From: Atherix ibis
Lineage: Eukaryota; Arthropoda; Insecta; Diptera; Athericidae
Reading direction: 5' to 3'
Length of the DNA stretch: 64,000 nucleotides
Assembly (NCBI GenBank): GCA_958298945.1
Contig: OY282605.1
Span: forward strand, 122,074,267-122,138,266
Shown one piece after another: positions 33,521 through 45,519 of this stretch (within the stretch, counting starts at the first letter, position 1; each line of letters opens with the position of its first letter). The notes beneath the pieces were generated by a model. The model searched no databases, was not told where the DNA came from, and saw nothing but the letters and a program-made list of their open reading frames with translations. A program made the position numbers and the translations under genes.

Positions 33521-33832
33521 AACAAGAGTAGATTCTCGTTAATTAATCATTATTTTTTAGATACGCAAATTTTCTACAATCTTTATGTGGATTTATACCT
33601 TCAAATTTTTTTCTTTCCTGATACTACTCCTTTTATCGTGAGGGTTCTAGACTTTACCCATCATTCTATAGTTACTTTGCCTCAACACTGAAATGTCCCA
33701 CTATTCCTAAAGCAGAGCAATCCTAGCTTCATAATTTGTCTATTAATAGATTAGGCAGGTAATTTCATTTAAAGTTATTTATTATTCTTCAAATGATCAT
33801 TCAGAAAAGGAATCTATAATAAATACGGTAGT

Positions 33833-34375
33833 CGATATGGCCCGTAAGGCAAATAAGGGAAAGCGCTGGAAGCAAAGTATTAAGCAATATTGCACCATTG
33901 TTACAGTGGATGCCATAAAAACGCGGTTTACCCGAGCAGAACGAGCAGTATTTTATACGTAATCTGCCGTCTGAAAGTTCAGTATGTATCAGAAGGATAA
34001 CTTGAGACTATCTTACCGATATACCATATTGAAAGTGGGATGAAAACATAAAGCATCAGTGGGCGAGTCCCTCAGGACAGGGTCCTTGGCGCATTATTAT
34101 GGAATATTATGTATGATGAACTGCTCAAACTTCCGATGCTAAATGGGGTAACTTATCCTATTATCACCCACGTCACAAATGATGCGGTAAATTCATAGTG
34201 AAGATCACCCATGGCACAAATGATGCAATTCACATGATCAGGCATAGCCTATCATCAGTAGGCCTAGAATTTGCTGATCAAAAATCTCAGGAAAGTAAAG
34301 GAGACCATAACTCTCAGCATCGGTGATTGTGATATTATCTCACAGCCATCGTTACAATATCTGCCAGTTCATATA
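33833..34375 (+). pseudogene. R1-like LINE reverse transcriptase, first part
   Basis: Plus-strand reading gives GKRWKQSIKQYCTIVTVDA (RT block with the YCTIVTVD motif), a frame-broken stretch, then SGRVPQDRVLGALLWNIMYD and ELLKLPMLNGV, followed by THVTNDAV where relatives have FADDV. Ser-Gly-Arg-Val-Pro-Gln and ALLWNIMYD are typical of R1-clade elements. The region ends in LQYLPVH at 34375, where mariner F is inserted. R1-clade elements often target rDNA, but no rDNA is seen here. Confidence 0.75.
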
Positions 34376-35251
34376 CGAGGTCTGTTCAAAAAGTATCACG
34401 AATTTTGAATTTCCGCGGGTTACGTATATTTGATTTTCGATTTTTTTGTGGCGTTATGTTGATATTCATGTCTCTCACTTCTGCCGATAAGTTTGGCCAT
34501 TTTCAACTTTCAGTTAATTTTTGACACCTGCTTTGCTTACACGTGTTTTGGCTTGTCTTCGATTTTTGCCCATTCCAAAAAATGTATCTGTATCAAATTT
34601 CGTGTGAAAAACAAAATTAATTGCGCGAACGCATTCTGAATGTTGGCTGTGGCATATGGTGAAGCTACCTTGGACCGAAGCAACGTTTATCGGTGGTACA
34701 AAATGTTCTCAGAGAGCAGAGAAGATGTGAACGACGAAAAGCATACCGGATGCCCGAGCTTACAGTTTTCGTCAATTGTGGTGCCACAGGGTAGAACGAT
34801 CAATAAGGAATATTACCTGCAAATTATGCGTACGTTGCGCGAAGCAATTCGTCAGAAACGCCCGGATTTGTGGAAGAATAAAAATGATAACGCCCCTGCT
34901 CATGCAGCGTTGCATGTGCACGAATTTTTGGACAAAAACAAGACACTAATAATGTCGCAGCCACCGTATGTCCCAGATCTGGCCCCTTGTGATTTTTATT
35001 GTTCCCGAAATTGAAGAGCCTCATTAAGGGACGACGCTACGCTACCATTGAGGAGAAAAAGACGGCATCGAAGGAGGAGTTGAACAAAATCACAAAAAAT
35101 GATTTTTTGAAGTGCTTCAAGGATTGGAAAAACTTTGGCACAAGTGTATCTGGTGGGGATTACTTTGAAGGGGACAAAATAGACATTTATGAATAAATAA
35201 ATAATTTTTGAAAAAAAAAAAAAACTCGCAATACTTTTTGAACAAACCTCG
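34376..35251 (+). mobile_element. Mariner F (family 2), deletion derivative
   Basis: Left TIR cgaggtctgttcaaaaagta at 34376 after TA; right TIR ends at 35251 with CA in place of TA. Length 876 bp. It splits the R1-like LINE. Confidence 0.88.
34614..35196 (+). pseudogene. Mariner transposase F, core deleted in frame
   Basis: The N-terminal helices are partly kept (LAVAYGEATLDRSNVYRWYK, MFSESREDVNDEKHTG). A large deletion then joins them to the GRTINKEYYLQIMRTLREAI block, so the second DNA-binding motif and the first catalytic Asp are missing while the frame stays open (34640-35014). A second small deletion removes WLLHH before DNAPAH. PYVPDLAPCDF gives the third Asp at normal spacing. A frameshift after that separates the C-terminus (KLKSLIKGRRYATIEE to GDKIDIYE), which stops at 35196. 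It could in principle give a short DNA-binding protein without catalysis; there is no sign it does. Confidence 0.85.
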
Positions 35252-35900
35252 CACACGCTAGGCTGAGCTTTTACGAACAACTGAGAATAGCTACTGTAAA
35301 GGCAAGTTGGGCCGTGAATGCCTTAACAAGAATTATAAGCTAACCATTGAGGAGTCAGATAGAGCCGACATACACCTCTGTTTGCGTTATATCTAACATG
35401 CCATCAATCGAGCTTTTTTCGGATGAAAGAATGATAATGAACATATATCATCGACGACGGGAGAGAAATATGAACTATCGACTCCCCGTCAGTAGAGAAG
35501 AAAGAATCTTGACGGTGCCGATATGACAGTGACACTGACAATTATCGATTAAAGTAAGATGGACGCATTATCTGACTGCTGACATAGCCTTTTGGAACGA
35601 AAGATGCTATGGGGAAGTGGACCACGATCTGGCCCGATATCTGACAAGACATGGGTGCTTCACGGCCTATATGTACTTCGCTTTGGGGTGGAAGTTGATG
35701 TGATATGCCCATAACTTTTTTCCACAGTCCATGCTTTAACAGAGAAAGGAAGTAAGTGGAAAAAATAATAAGTGAACGGCTATACTAGAAGCGTTTTCTG
35801 ATACAAATGATATCACCCCGAGTAATACAGAAGCTCCGCTAGAAAGAAAGAATTAGAAAATGGTAGCGCACAGCCTAAATAGGACAATACCTACCCATGT
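35252..35900 (+). pseudogene. R1-like LINE, second part after mariner F
   Basis: Continues directly from the first part: ARLSFYEQLRIATVKASWAV and NALTRII, then SIELFSDERM, and near 35550-35700 WTHYLTADIAFWNERCYGEV, HDLARYLTRHGCFTAYMY, which is the conserved C-terminal block of R1-clade ORF2 before the zinc knuckle. The knuckle itself is not seen. The 3' end is unclear; the sequence becomes AT-rich near 35900. Confidence 0.78.
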
Positions 35901-38015
35901 TGATTTAAAAACAACAGAATTTTTTTTTATTAAAATAAAATAAAAATAATATTGTATTTTACAATATTTTATATAAAAAATCGTTCAGGCTATTATCCTT
36001 AATTAAATTTCTGCTTATTTGGAGCTTACTTCTATAAGAGTTTGTTATTTTAATGTCACGGAAAATAAAACTCAAATATAAGAAAAATGTTACTTAATAA
36101 AAATTTTATAATTTCAAAATTGTGATTTTTTTTTTTACTATACGAAAAAAATATTTTAAAATATTGTAAAAAAAATTTCCTATTTATTTTTATACTACGA
36201 GTAAGAAGGCCACAAATTAATTTCCAATTATTTTGTTGTTAGATAATTTCATTAATATTCCATGCACATTATTATTATTTTTGTTATCATGTAAAGGAAA
36301 CCATCAAAAACATGGCTTTTACTCAACACTTTGCATAATTAATCCCCAAGTTACGAATCCTTACAGCAGTGAAATTTAAAGTTTCAAAATAGCGACTATA
36401 TTTAATTACAGTAGCTTCTCCCCGTTTTGTCCCTTTTGATTTTACTAAAAATCATCATCATTTTCTCATTCGGTTTTCTATCATGTTTAGTAGGTTCCTC
36501 CTATTATTTTTTCGAGGTTGGATAAAATTCCGCTTTCTTTTGTAAAGTAAAAAAATTATTTTTATTAACAAATCTATTTTATACACAAAATATTTTAATA
36601 TAATATAACAATATACACGTATACATATAAGAAGTTACAAGAAAAGTTTATTTTACCACACAAAACTTTCTACAGCTTATTTGTTTCTTCTATTTTCTTC
36701 ATACTTTCTTTTTCTATCTTTATTATTATTATTATTATTATTATTTTTTCTTCTCTTTGTTAATTTGCCATGTAATGGTGGTAGCTTTCATATTTATTTT
36801 GACATTGAAAAAATATTAAGAAAATGCCAGATAAGAAGATAAACTTTTTCTACTTTGGTACTTTTCTTCTGCTATCTTGGTTTTCTTCCACCAAAAAAAA
36901 AAAACAACAAAAAATATTCAACAAAAAAAAACTAGAGTTGCAAAAAAAAATAACTACAAGTAAAAAAAAAATGAGAGGAGAATAAAAGTAAGGGAAAAAC
37001 TTTCGCCAAGGATCTATTATCATAAGACATGCGAATAGATATAAACTTTTAATATTCACAACTGTCCTTTTACTTACAAAGCTTAAATCGATTATGTCGT
37101 CTGTGCATGAGAGAAAGAAATCCCCCACATTTTTTTTTGTTTTTAAGAAGTATATCCACATTTACACTTACTCAGTGGCTTTTCTTGAGAAAGTGTTTCA
37201 AATTTTATTTATCTTGGAAACGAGTAAAGACAAAAAAATAACTTTTAAAAACTCTTTAAGTAAATGTGCTCATGTCACTTCAAAATTATTTTATGATTCA
37301 TATTTCATGATATGCTATTTTCCTTAGAAAAATTTATTCATCAATCGTTTTATTAAATGATTTGTAAACGTCTTTAGGATATATCTTCTCAACAAATTCA
37401 TTTTATATCCGTCCCTTTTTTTTTTTTGTTGAAAGGATTCATTTTTTCGGAAAGATTCCTTTTAGGAATTTTTATAAATCAATTCATAATAAAATAAATT
37501 AAAGAATTAGGCAGGCATATTTTCTCTATTAAAAATTCTCAAACAAATTTTAAGAATTTTATTTAATATTCACAAAATTTCCAAATAAGTATTTAATTTC
37601 ATATTTAAAATTTCAATATAATAAATTTCGATTTATTTGTATTTATTTGTGATAAAATTTATGAAGATTTCTTATCGATTAAGTTTTATTTTCTCGAATT
37701 CTATAGCATCAAAATTATTATGCCTTTTTTATTGTCAATATTATATCTGACTTCAGTTAAGTTTATTCGAAAATTAAATAAAACTTTTATATATTTATTA
37801 TATTAAGAAGAATTTTTTCCCGATTAAAAAGGATAAGTTCAATATCCTTTCAAACTTGTCCTCATATAAAATGCGGGTCGAAAAATTTTCCACAATTTGA
37901 TCTTTGAAAATAAAAATGTTTGTGTTCCAAAAATGATTATAATTTTTTTTAAATTTAAATCACAGAATAAAATAATTCTTATAAATTATTTTTTTATAGG
38001 GAAAAATTTTAAAAG
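35901..38015. other. AT-rich DNA, no gene seen
   Basis: Homopolymer-rich, with a TTA trinucleotide microsatellite around 36721-36745. Open frames on either strand have low-complexity translations (Phe-, Leu-, Lys-rich). Confidence 0.5.
36721..36745. repeat. (TTA)n microsatellite
   Basis: About eight uninterrupted TTA/ATT units. Confidence 0.9.
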
Positions 38016-38019
38016 ATAA

Positions 38020-38165
38020 ATCCTTTAGCATCGATGACAGCTTGACAGAAATTTTTCTTTGAACTTTTCTAATTGCTTTAATTTCCACTTTTAATGGTTA
38101 AAAGATGTCTGGACGTCTCAGAATTTTTTTATTGAGATTCAGATCAAGATTATACGGTGGCCAGT
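38020..38165 (-). pseudogene. Tc1-like transposase C-terminal relic
   Basis: Minus-strand reading gives WPPYNLDLNLNKKILRRP, then PLKVEIKAIRKVQRKIS, corresponding to the Tc1 block normally read as WPxxSPDLNPIExxW with the helices after it. A stop lies between the two parts. Short and decayed. Confidence 0.5.
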
Positions 38166-39181
38166 AAAACACATCTACCCACTTTTTCTTCGAAATACTT
38201 TTTTTTCTATATTATATTAAAATATTTTGTGTATAAAATAGATTTGTTAATATATATTCTAAAAAAAAAAAAATTTTTTGTGAGTAACCGTTTTTGTTAC
38301 GTAATATTATTATTGTGTGTTCACTTACCAACCATTTTCAATGTATCTGCTGGCGACATCTGTCATTTATCATTTTCCAAGATAGGAGACAATACCTCTA
38401 CAAATTAAAAATAAAATGACAGGTGTTTGCCAAATACCTCGATAATTGTTAGCTTCAGATGATGTTGTAGAGTGTAACTTTGATTAATACCAGGAGTGGC
38501 TTAGGGGTCTTGGAAAACCCGCGGTACTTGAGCTGCCCTAGCAGTTTCAAGGAATTTACAATGGTTTTTCTACGAAGGTTCTTTGAGTTGGAGTACCAAA
38601 CAAGTACTCCTGAAATAAACCTGATACCATTAGAGATCGACAGACCCACGATTCGTTTACCGTGCCCGGACTAGGTGACGGGCCTTTGGCTGAAACGATG
38701 TGACTATGATTTAATACCTACATCGCCGGTACAGTCATAGGACTAGAGGTGGGAGATACGAGGATCCCGGGTGCTATCAATGCAGATGATATTAGAGGTT
38801 CAGGTGTTTGACTTCTTCGTGCATGGAACACGAAGAATGGTCTAATGATGGAATGGTAGAGGTGGTATAAGAGAAAGTTTTTTCCATACGAAGGTTTGAA
38901 AAAAAAGAGAATCTCATTTAGTATTTCTTGCATGAAGTAGTCCTAGCAGGAAGTCAAAGAGGAATAGGTGGAAAAATGAATTACTGCGTGTGTTAGTTGC
39001 AACTATCTGGATCTAGTCAGCTGAGCTGGCCTAATTCATTATTGAAAAGGTCTCTTTTGCGATGGTCATTGCTGACTGCTCTGCCACGTTAAACAACAGA
39101 ATTATTCTATATGTAAACATTCACTGTTTTTTTTTATTCAATAAGTACTAAATATTATGCTAACTCTCCCGGAAAACAGTT
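38166..39181. other. Unidentified, GC-richer insert between Tc1 pieces
   Basis: The stretch 38450-39080 is visibly less AT-rich than its flanks. It has short open frames on both strands (for example GLEVGDTRIPGAINADDIRG on the plus strand near 38735) but none I can assign. It separates two minus-strand Tc1-like pieces that are in the right order to have been one element, so it may be a later insertion. I see no terminal repeats. Confidence 0.4.
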
Positions 39182-39480
39182 CTAATTCAATAAACCGCCT
39201 ATATCTGATGGTATTATTTCCAGGTACTGTCCATCGCTTACGTGGATTTTAAATTTGTACTTGTCAGAAAAGGTGACATCATCCCACACCTGGTCAGTCC
39301 AACTGATATATTTACATGCATCATTCCTAACGCCACTAATCATCCTCTTTCGGTCATGTTCGAAATTTCGGTTCATCGAGCTCGATAAAAATCTCTTTTA
39401 ATTCCAAAAAGGTTTCAAAACCATTTCTTAAAAACTGCAGTCTTTGGAAATGATCTTCGATAATCGTCGTTTTCCATAGT
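39182..39480 (-). pseudogene. Tc1-like transposase fragment with first Asp
   Basis: The open minus-strand piece reads ISWTDQVWDDVTFSDKYKFK then IHVSDGQY. This fits the Tc1 first-catalytic-Asp block (usually FSDESKF, followed by a short gap and a GSDG). The residues before it are in another frame. Likely N-terminal to the piece at 38020-38165. Confidence 0.55.
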
Positions 39481-39776
39481 TTTGCTGCTTAATTAATTTT
39501 ATTTTGTTATTCGGTTCATTGAGTTAAAATAAAATTATTAGTTATGTTTAACTTAAGAGAAGAAGTACAGCTAAAATGATTGTAATTGAAGATATTAGCA
39601 TACGTGTATGTCTCAGCAATCTGCGGTACTTGTTGTTGAGCATTATTAGGTAAGTCCTAAACGAAACTTTTCCCATTATACAAGCATACATATTTTTCAA
39701 TTGGTAAAAAAATGCCTATTTTAGAATAAAACAATTTTAGTTCTAATTTTTTTTATCTAAATACTGAACAATAAAT

Positions 39777-40340
39777 TATGATGTAGAAACGAAAGCTCAA
39801 TCATCCCAATGGAAGCTGCCGCACGAGCCAAGACCGAAAAAAACGCGACAAGTTTGGTAGAATGTGAAGGTTTTGCTTACAGTTTTCTTCGATTACAGAG
39901 GCGTGGTGCATCATAAGTTCTTGACACAGGGTAGAACGGTCAATAAGGAATATTACCTACAAGTTATGCGCAAGTTGCGTAAAGCAATCCGCCAGAAACG
40001 CCCGGATTTGTGGAAGAACAAAAATTGGCTTTTACACCATTATAACGCCCCTGCTCACGCATCGTTGCTTGTGTGCGAATTTTTGGCCAAAAACACACTA
40101 ATAATACCACAGCCACCGAATTCCCCAGATCTGGCACTGTAACTTTTTCTTGTTCTCGAAACTGAACAGCCCCATGTAAGGATGACGCTACGCTGCCATT
40201 GAGAAGATAAAGACGGCATCGAAGGAGGAGCTGAACAAGATCATAAAAAATGATTTTTTGAAGTTGTTCGCGGATTGGAAAAACTTTGGCACAAGTGTAT
40301 AATATCTGGTGGGGATTACTTTGAAGGGGACAAAATATGA
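39777..40340 (+). pseudogene. Mariner transposase G, C-terminal half
   Basis: Reads YDVETKAQSSQWKLPHEPRP, then from 39864 MKVLLTVFFDYRGVVHHKFL, GRTVNKEYYLQVMRKLRKAI, NWLLHHYNAPAHAS and NSPDLAL before a stop. The second catalytic Asp is Tyr (HHYNAPAH instead of HHDNAPAH), and the third-Asp block ends at a stop (CCC-TGT-GAC region changed to CTG-TAA). The C-terminus resumes in another frame, ending EGDKI near 40340. Confidence 0.85.
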
Positions 40341-40399
40341 ATAAATAAATAATTTTTGAAAAAAACACAAAATTTGCTATACTTTTTGTACAGACCTCG
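39777..40399 (+). mobile_element. Mariner G (family 2), 5'-truncated
   Basis: Family 2 homology starts at tatgatgtagaaacg (39777), just after the first catalytic block. The right TIR ends at 40399 followed by TA. No left TIR; about half the element is gone. Confidence 0.85.
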
Positions 40400-40404
40400 T
40401 ATGT

Positions 40405-42980
40405 CTAACAAGAACTAAAAATATTTTTAAAAAAATTCAAATTTTTTGACCAAAATTAAAAAAAAAACTATCGATCAAATTTATTATTTAATAAAAATTG
40501 CTTTTTGAAAATAAATAGAAACAATAATGAAAAAATTTATATACACATAAATATCGTCCAATTTGAGCTTATAACTGACAATTTAGATTTACGATTATAA
40601 ATTTATAAGAGACTATTTATACTTACGATAAGCCAAGAAGTTACCCATTTCAGTAGTCTTCATTTCATTCAGAAAAAAAGAACTTACCCTAAAAAGCCTC
40701 ATTTTTATTAATATATGATTTTTAATAATTATTAACAATATTAAAGTTACTCAAAAAAAAACAACAATTCCAAATCAACAAAAAAATTTACAATAAACAA
40801 TTTTTATAAACCTACATATTTTTCATTTAATTGATTTCTCAAATATTTGCTCTAAATCTTACTAGCTAGATAATAAAAATTCAAAATTTCCAATTGGCAA
40901 GGATATAAATATATATAAAATTCACATTAATAGGTATCCTGGTAGTAGAATAGGACTTGAAAAGAAATTGAAACTTGAGAAAAAAATTATCTTTTAAAGA
41001 AAATTTTTTAATTAACTTAAGAACATTTCCAAGAGTTATTGAATAGTGTATAATGTGCCAATAATCCTTATCCAATTATATTTAATGATATTTTCTTTAA
41101 AGAAAAAAAAAAGTAGGAAATTAATTAAAGAAATTTTCGGTGTCAATTGTTTTGCACAGAATGTCATCCAATTATTTACCGCTGACGTCGTTTCCCATTC
41201 GTAGCCAATTTACGAGAATACTTCGATTAAGGATAAAACGCATCCTTCTTCTCAATGGTTTATTTCTTCAATATTTTATAGAAGATTTTTTATTTTCCAA
41301 AGATATTCTCCATTTTTATATAACAATTGTCGAACTCATTAAAATGGTATAAAGGATTATCCTTGTAGATGAGATAAATAAAATCGAATAGGAATAACAG
41401 GCTCATCGTAATGTCCTCTACAATATATTGACTAGATATAGGTTTAGATTTATTATTAGTCATTATAAAATTTAATTGAATGATTTTCTCCAATTGGTAA
41501 ATAAAAAATTTCAAATCTTCACTAAATCAGTCTATAAGTTATAAGCTTAATAAATAAAATTTTTAAACCATTTTCCAATAAAACTCCTACTAATAATTTG
41601 CGTATTATTCGTAATAAAAAAATTGAAGTTTAAAGATATTTATAAAAAAAAATCTTATTATTATTCAAATATTATTTAATAATTATCAGAGCTTATTATA
41701 GGTAAGAACGTAAGGTAAAAACATTCATTCAAATGGTATGCAATGTTAAATTTTCAAGTTTATGTATATTATGGATAAAAAATTTTTTTAATTATATTTT
41801 TATAAAAATGATAAGTAGATTCTTCTATTAGAAATTATTTTACATTTTTTTAATAGTGTATTAATTATTTTTAATGATGAAAAAACGGCATCTTGGAGAA
41901 GATTTCGATGGGAAAATTTTTAGTCAACAACTATTTCTGAAAGCGCTACAAAGATTTTCATTACTCATTATTTTATATATGAATAAATTCTGTTCACTCT
42001 TACAAGCAGCTACAATTATTATTATTATAATAGTGATAATAATAATAATTATTATTATATAGATATGATATATTTTTGCTACTTTGAAAACTTATTTTAT
42101 AGTCGCACTTAACGGATGGCATTCTATACAGAATCAATGTGCCTAAAGCGTTTTCAAGTAATTGCGAAAAGTTTTGTTTGCTTCTAGTAACTATGGAATA
42201 TTTCCACAACACAGAAAGATATTTGTACGAAAAGTTTGAAATTATATTGCCTTATGGAAATTTGAGTTCTCAACCCTTTTCGGTTGAATACTCAACCCTT
42301 TTACGAATATTTTAATAGCTACAAACTATTTATAATAAGACCATAGCTCTATAGTTATGCAGTTGTGTTGCATCTTTTTGATATTTTACTAATAAAGTTT
42401 CTATACATCCTTAAAGATAAAAGCATTACTTTGGATAAACTATTATCGAGAAATTAACTATTGGACTATCGATAGACTTTAGTAAATTAATTTTAAGTCA
42501 AAGTTTTCAGTATATAACCACACTTTTTTATATAAATTATTTTAGATTTAGTTAAGTTCATTACATATTTTGAAATAAAACCTTTTTTAAATATATTTTT
42601 AAAATAAATCTAAATCTGAAATACAGAAATTTATATTTATTTTTATCTGTTACATAAAAATATTATCTATTCGGAATAGGATGTTTTATTCACTATTACT
42701 CTTTTAGGAAAACTACCCTTTCGCCATCTGTCCATTGTGTGACGTTCAAATCACTATTATTAATTTTCTTACCAAAAATTTCCTTGCAAATCAGATTTTC
42801 TCTAATGTAAAGTTCTTAGATCCTTTCAGTTTCTTTCCGAAGCCCTCTTTTTAATTTTTTAAAACTATATAACATAATCTATCAAATTAAAGTTTGTTTT
42901 ACTGATTCGTTCAACTAACCAACTACCGATTAATATTTAACCCACACACTTACAGGTTGCCAAATATCCTGGCACTGCAT
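40405..42980. other. AT-rich DNA, no gene seen
   Basis: No supported gene. Contains an ATT/AAT microsatellite at 42016-42061 and a pair of actcaaccctttt direct repeats near 42265-42305. Confidence 0.5.
42016..42061. repeat. ATT/AAT palindromic microsatellite
   Basis: A run of ATT units turns into AAT-type units around tagtgataataa, making an inverted microsatellite that could fold on itself. Confidence 0.85.
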
Positions 42981-42985
42981 CATGG

Positions 42986-43020
42986 CAGCTGGCTCATGCC
43001 CTAGTGATATGAGCCAGCTG
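42986..43020. repeat. 12-bp perfect inverted repeat
   Basis: Arms cagctggctcat at 42986-42997 and its exact complement at 43009-43020, with an 11-nt loop. Confidence 0.85.
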
Positions 43021-43164
43021 TAATTTCAATTTCCTTTAATTCTAGTATTGGAATCCCCATTGATAGGCTAAGCCAATCTAAAAGACTCCTGCCTTCAGAC
43101 TCATTAACGGAAATATTGACTTGAACATTTTTAGAAACAATTTAGTTCCCTTAAAAATCTATAC

Positions 43165-43330
43165 ATCTTTAGTGGAGTTGCTATCACTTTTCGTGGAAGT
43201 GCTGCAAGACTTCAACTGGAATCCCCTTCAGCTAAACAAAGTTTAAGTGTTTTTTGATCTTGAGGAATAAAAAAAGTCACATGGACTGAGATCAGGTAAA
43301 TATGGGACTAAGGAACAGAAGTATTGAATT
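43165..43330 (-). pseudogene. Mariner-like transposase C-terminal scrap
   Basis: Minus-strand reading gives VPYLPDLSPCDFFIPQDQK, the third-Asp block of a mariner-type transposase, then a short helix-like stretch. Same family as the scrap at 22670-22850. No TIR. Confidence 0.55.
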
Positions 43331-43539
43331 ATTTAATGTGACTTATTTGTCGTTAAATATAAAATGACGAGTCGCCTTTGACCATAGGGATTGAGTTACG
43401 CCACCATTACTGGCAGTTTACAGTCAGGAAATAGTTATAAGATGATTACTCCAACGGTTTGTGGCTAGGCCTATCTAAGATAATTACCAGTCTCTCCCAC
43501 CAGCGATCCGGAGACCATACCCGCAATATGGCTATTAAC

Positions 43540-44030
43540 CACACACGTTGCTGCCTAAGGCGCCTTATCATTGTCGGGCACAGTGTGTTTCAGCACCATC
43601 GGGCACCCCAATTCCCGTGGTACCAATTTTTGTTTTAAGAGTACTTCGTATTGTACACCGCTCATTGAGCTACGGTAAGGAAACTTGTGAATCCCTCGGC
43701 ACCGTACAGCCAGCTCAGGTACGCGGGTTCGCCAAGACCCGAAAGTACAACCGGCATCGACCCAAAATCTTTCGCCTGATCGCAGCCACCTTGCGTGCCA
43801 TTTCACATGCACACTCGATGAGAAAATGCCTGGCACTCTCCTCCGCCATTTTGCAAGGACATCTTGCCACCACACCATGTCGACGCCCATACAGAAACTC
43901 ATTCATACTATCACATCCTGTGAGTAAATACCCAAGGAACAGATTAAATTCAAAACCACACGCAGACACAAAGCATGTGCATCCATCAGCCATTCACACT
44001 CTCATCCCATCGACGTTGCCATATTTTATA
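43540..44030 (-). pseudogene. R1-like LINE C-terminal zinc-knuckle region
   Basis: The minus-strand frame 43715-43993 reads LFLGYLLTGCDSMNEFLYGR, then RCPCKMAEESARHFLIECAC, a CxC...H...C knuckle at the C-terminus of R1- and I-like ORF2. Further downstream codons continue in the overlapping frame at 43555-43902. The tail sequence matches the remnant at 3360-3560. No RT is attached within this piece. Confidence 0.7.
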
Positions 44031-44439
44031 CATTCTATTCAGAAGCAGTAAACGCCGCTGGTGCGAACTAAGACCCTGAACCTCTTCATTTGTAACCGGA
44101 CAACCAGCAAGCGGGTTCTCTCTGGGACTACGTAGGGCGAAGAACGCTGTTATCCTGGGGACTCAAGGTTCTGCCATATCCAATGAGGCTTCCAAGGACA
44201 CACTCATCAGATTCTATATAATTCAACGATTTGACCTTACAAAAGCCTTCATTTGTTCCATGTTTTCATCAGTTCTCGGCATTGAAGGTATTGCTGAGTG
44301 AGATTCATTTTTCAGTACTTTTTGGGGCTTTATAAATGCTATATACCACCGCAAAGCTGGTGCTCTTAATGAGGAATATTCATAAATCAAACTTACAAAA
44401 ATTTGAAGGCTCCAAATTTCGCCGTTCGATTTTTCATAA

Positions 44440-45190
44440 CGTCTGATTCTTTCATCAACATCATCGGCAAGACAACCGCCATTCCGGTATAGATGTCCCA
44501 GCTTCGTGCCACGGTCTTCTTATATGACATACCCAACATTTTTTATTTAATCGCATCGCCTCATTGAAGGCAGGTCTAAACTTGTCTCTGGGATCATACA
44601 TGGAGCCACTGTATACTATCCGGAAAGGATCTTCCTCACCCGTGTTCGACTAGTGCTAGTTGGTCTTGGCATTTACGTCAATGCTGTCACCCTGTACTTT
44701 ACTTTCCCTGCATTTATGTGCAGCCCAAGATTTTTTGCTGCTAACTCAATATTGATAAAGACCTCTCGTACAACTATTTCTGATCGACACATAATATCGG
44801 TGTCGTTGGTATATGCTAAAAGCTGGGCGGCTATTCTGAGAATCGTAACCCTTATTCGTACCCTTGAATCACGAATTGCTTGTTCCAGCACCCTGAGTCT
44901 CGAATAACTTTTCCCAGCACCGGATACCATTGTGGACGTTTATTGGCTCTGATTATAATTTGGCTACCTTTACTTTAATTCTGACACTAGTTATAGTTAG
45001 CCTAGTAAGCTTATTCAATTTTTTCGGGACTTATAGACATGTAAAGTTTTTCCGTGGGTATGCTGTAATAAACGGCTTTAAAGTCAATAAATAGATTGTT
45101 AATCTGTTGATCATATTCTAGCAGTTATTCAATCGATCACCACAGAGAGAAGATTTAATCTGTTGGCGATTTTCCTGGCTTCAAGCCTCT
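44440..45190 (-). pseudogene. Non-LTR retrotransposon RT relic (LINE T)
   Basis: Minus-strand order: FIDFKAVYYSIPTEKLYMSI (RT block with the FIDFKAAYDSI motif), LNKLTRLTITSVRIKVKVA, NGIRCWEK, then the open piece 44673-44930 with IRDSRVRIRV, AAQLLAYTNDTDIM (the catalytic YADD is YTND) and AAKNLGLHINAGKVKY. The 3' part continues to about 44440 in decayed form. I cannot separate CR1 from RTE-like clades by eye. The sequence at 44710-44740 (gcatttatgtgcagcccaag) is the unoccupied counterpart of the site where mariner H sits at 61.1 kb. Confidence 0.78.
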
Positions 45191-45519
45191 CTGGTATAGA
45201 CCAATAATTTTTATGCTATAATTGATATACTCTGTAACATCTGTTTTTTCTTCTTCTCTATAATAACTCATATTATACACGTATGTGGTGTGTGATTCTT
45301 TTACATCACTTATAGCTGGAGTATTTAAGGCCTATAGAAATGGTACAAACGCTTTTATTATGATTGGTGCGCTGACCTGCAGTAAGCCAATGTATTAGCA
45401 ATAAAAATACATCGAGGCAAGGATTAGTGACTCCTTTAAGGATTATATCAGTCCTCAAGTAATTTTTATTACATCTTCAATAAATAATACATAAAAATTT
45501 ACCAGTTACCAGTTTTAGA

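Noticed and set aside
35252..35900. R1-like LINE as evidence for nearby rDNA
   Set aside because: R1 elements often sit in 28S genes, but I see no rRNA sequence flanking this or the other R1-like pieces.
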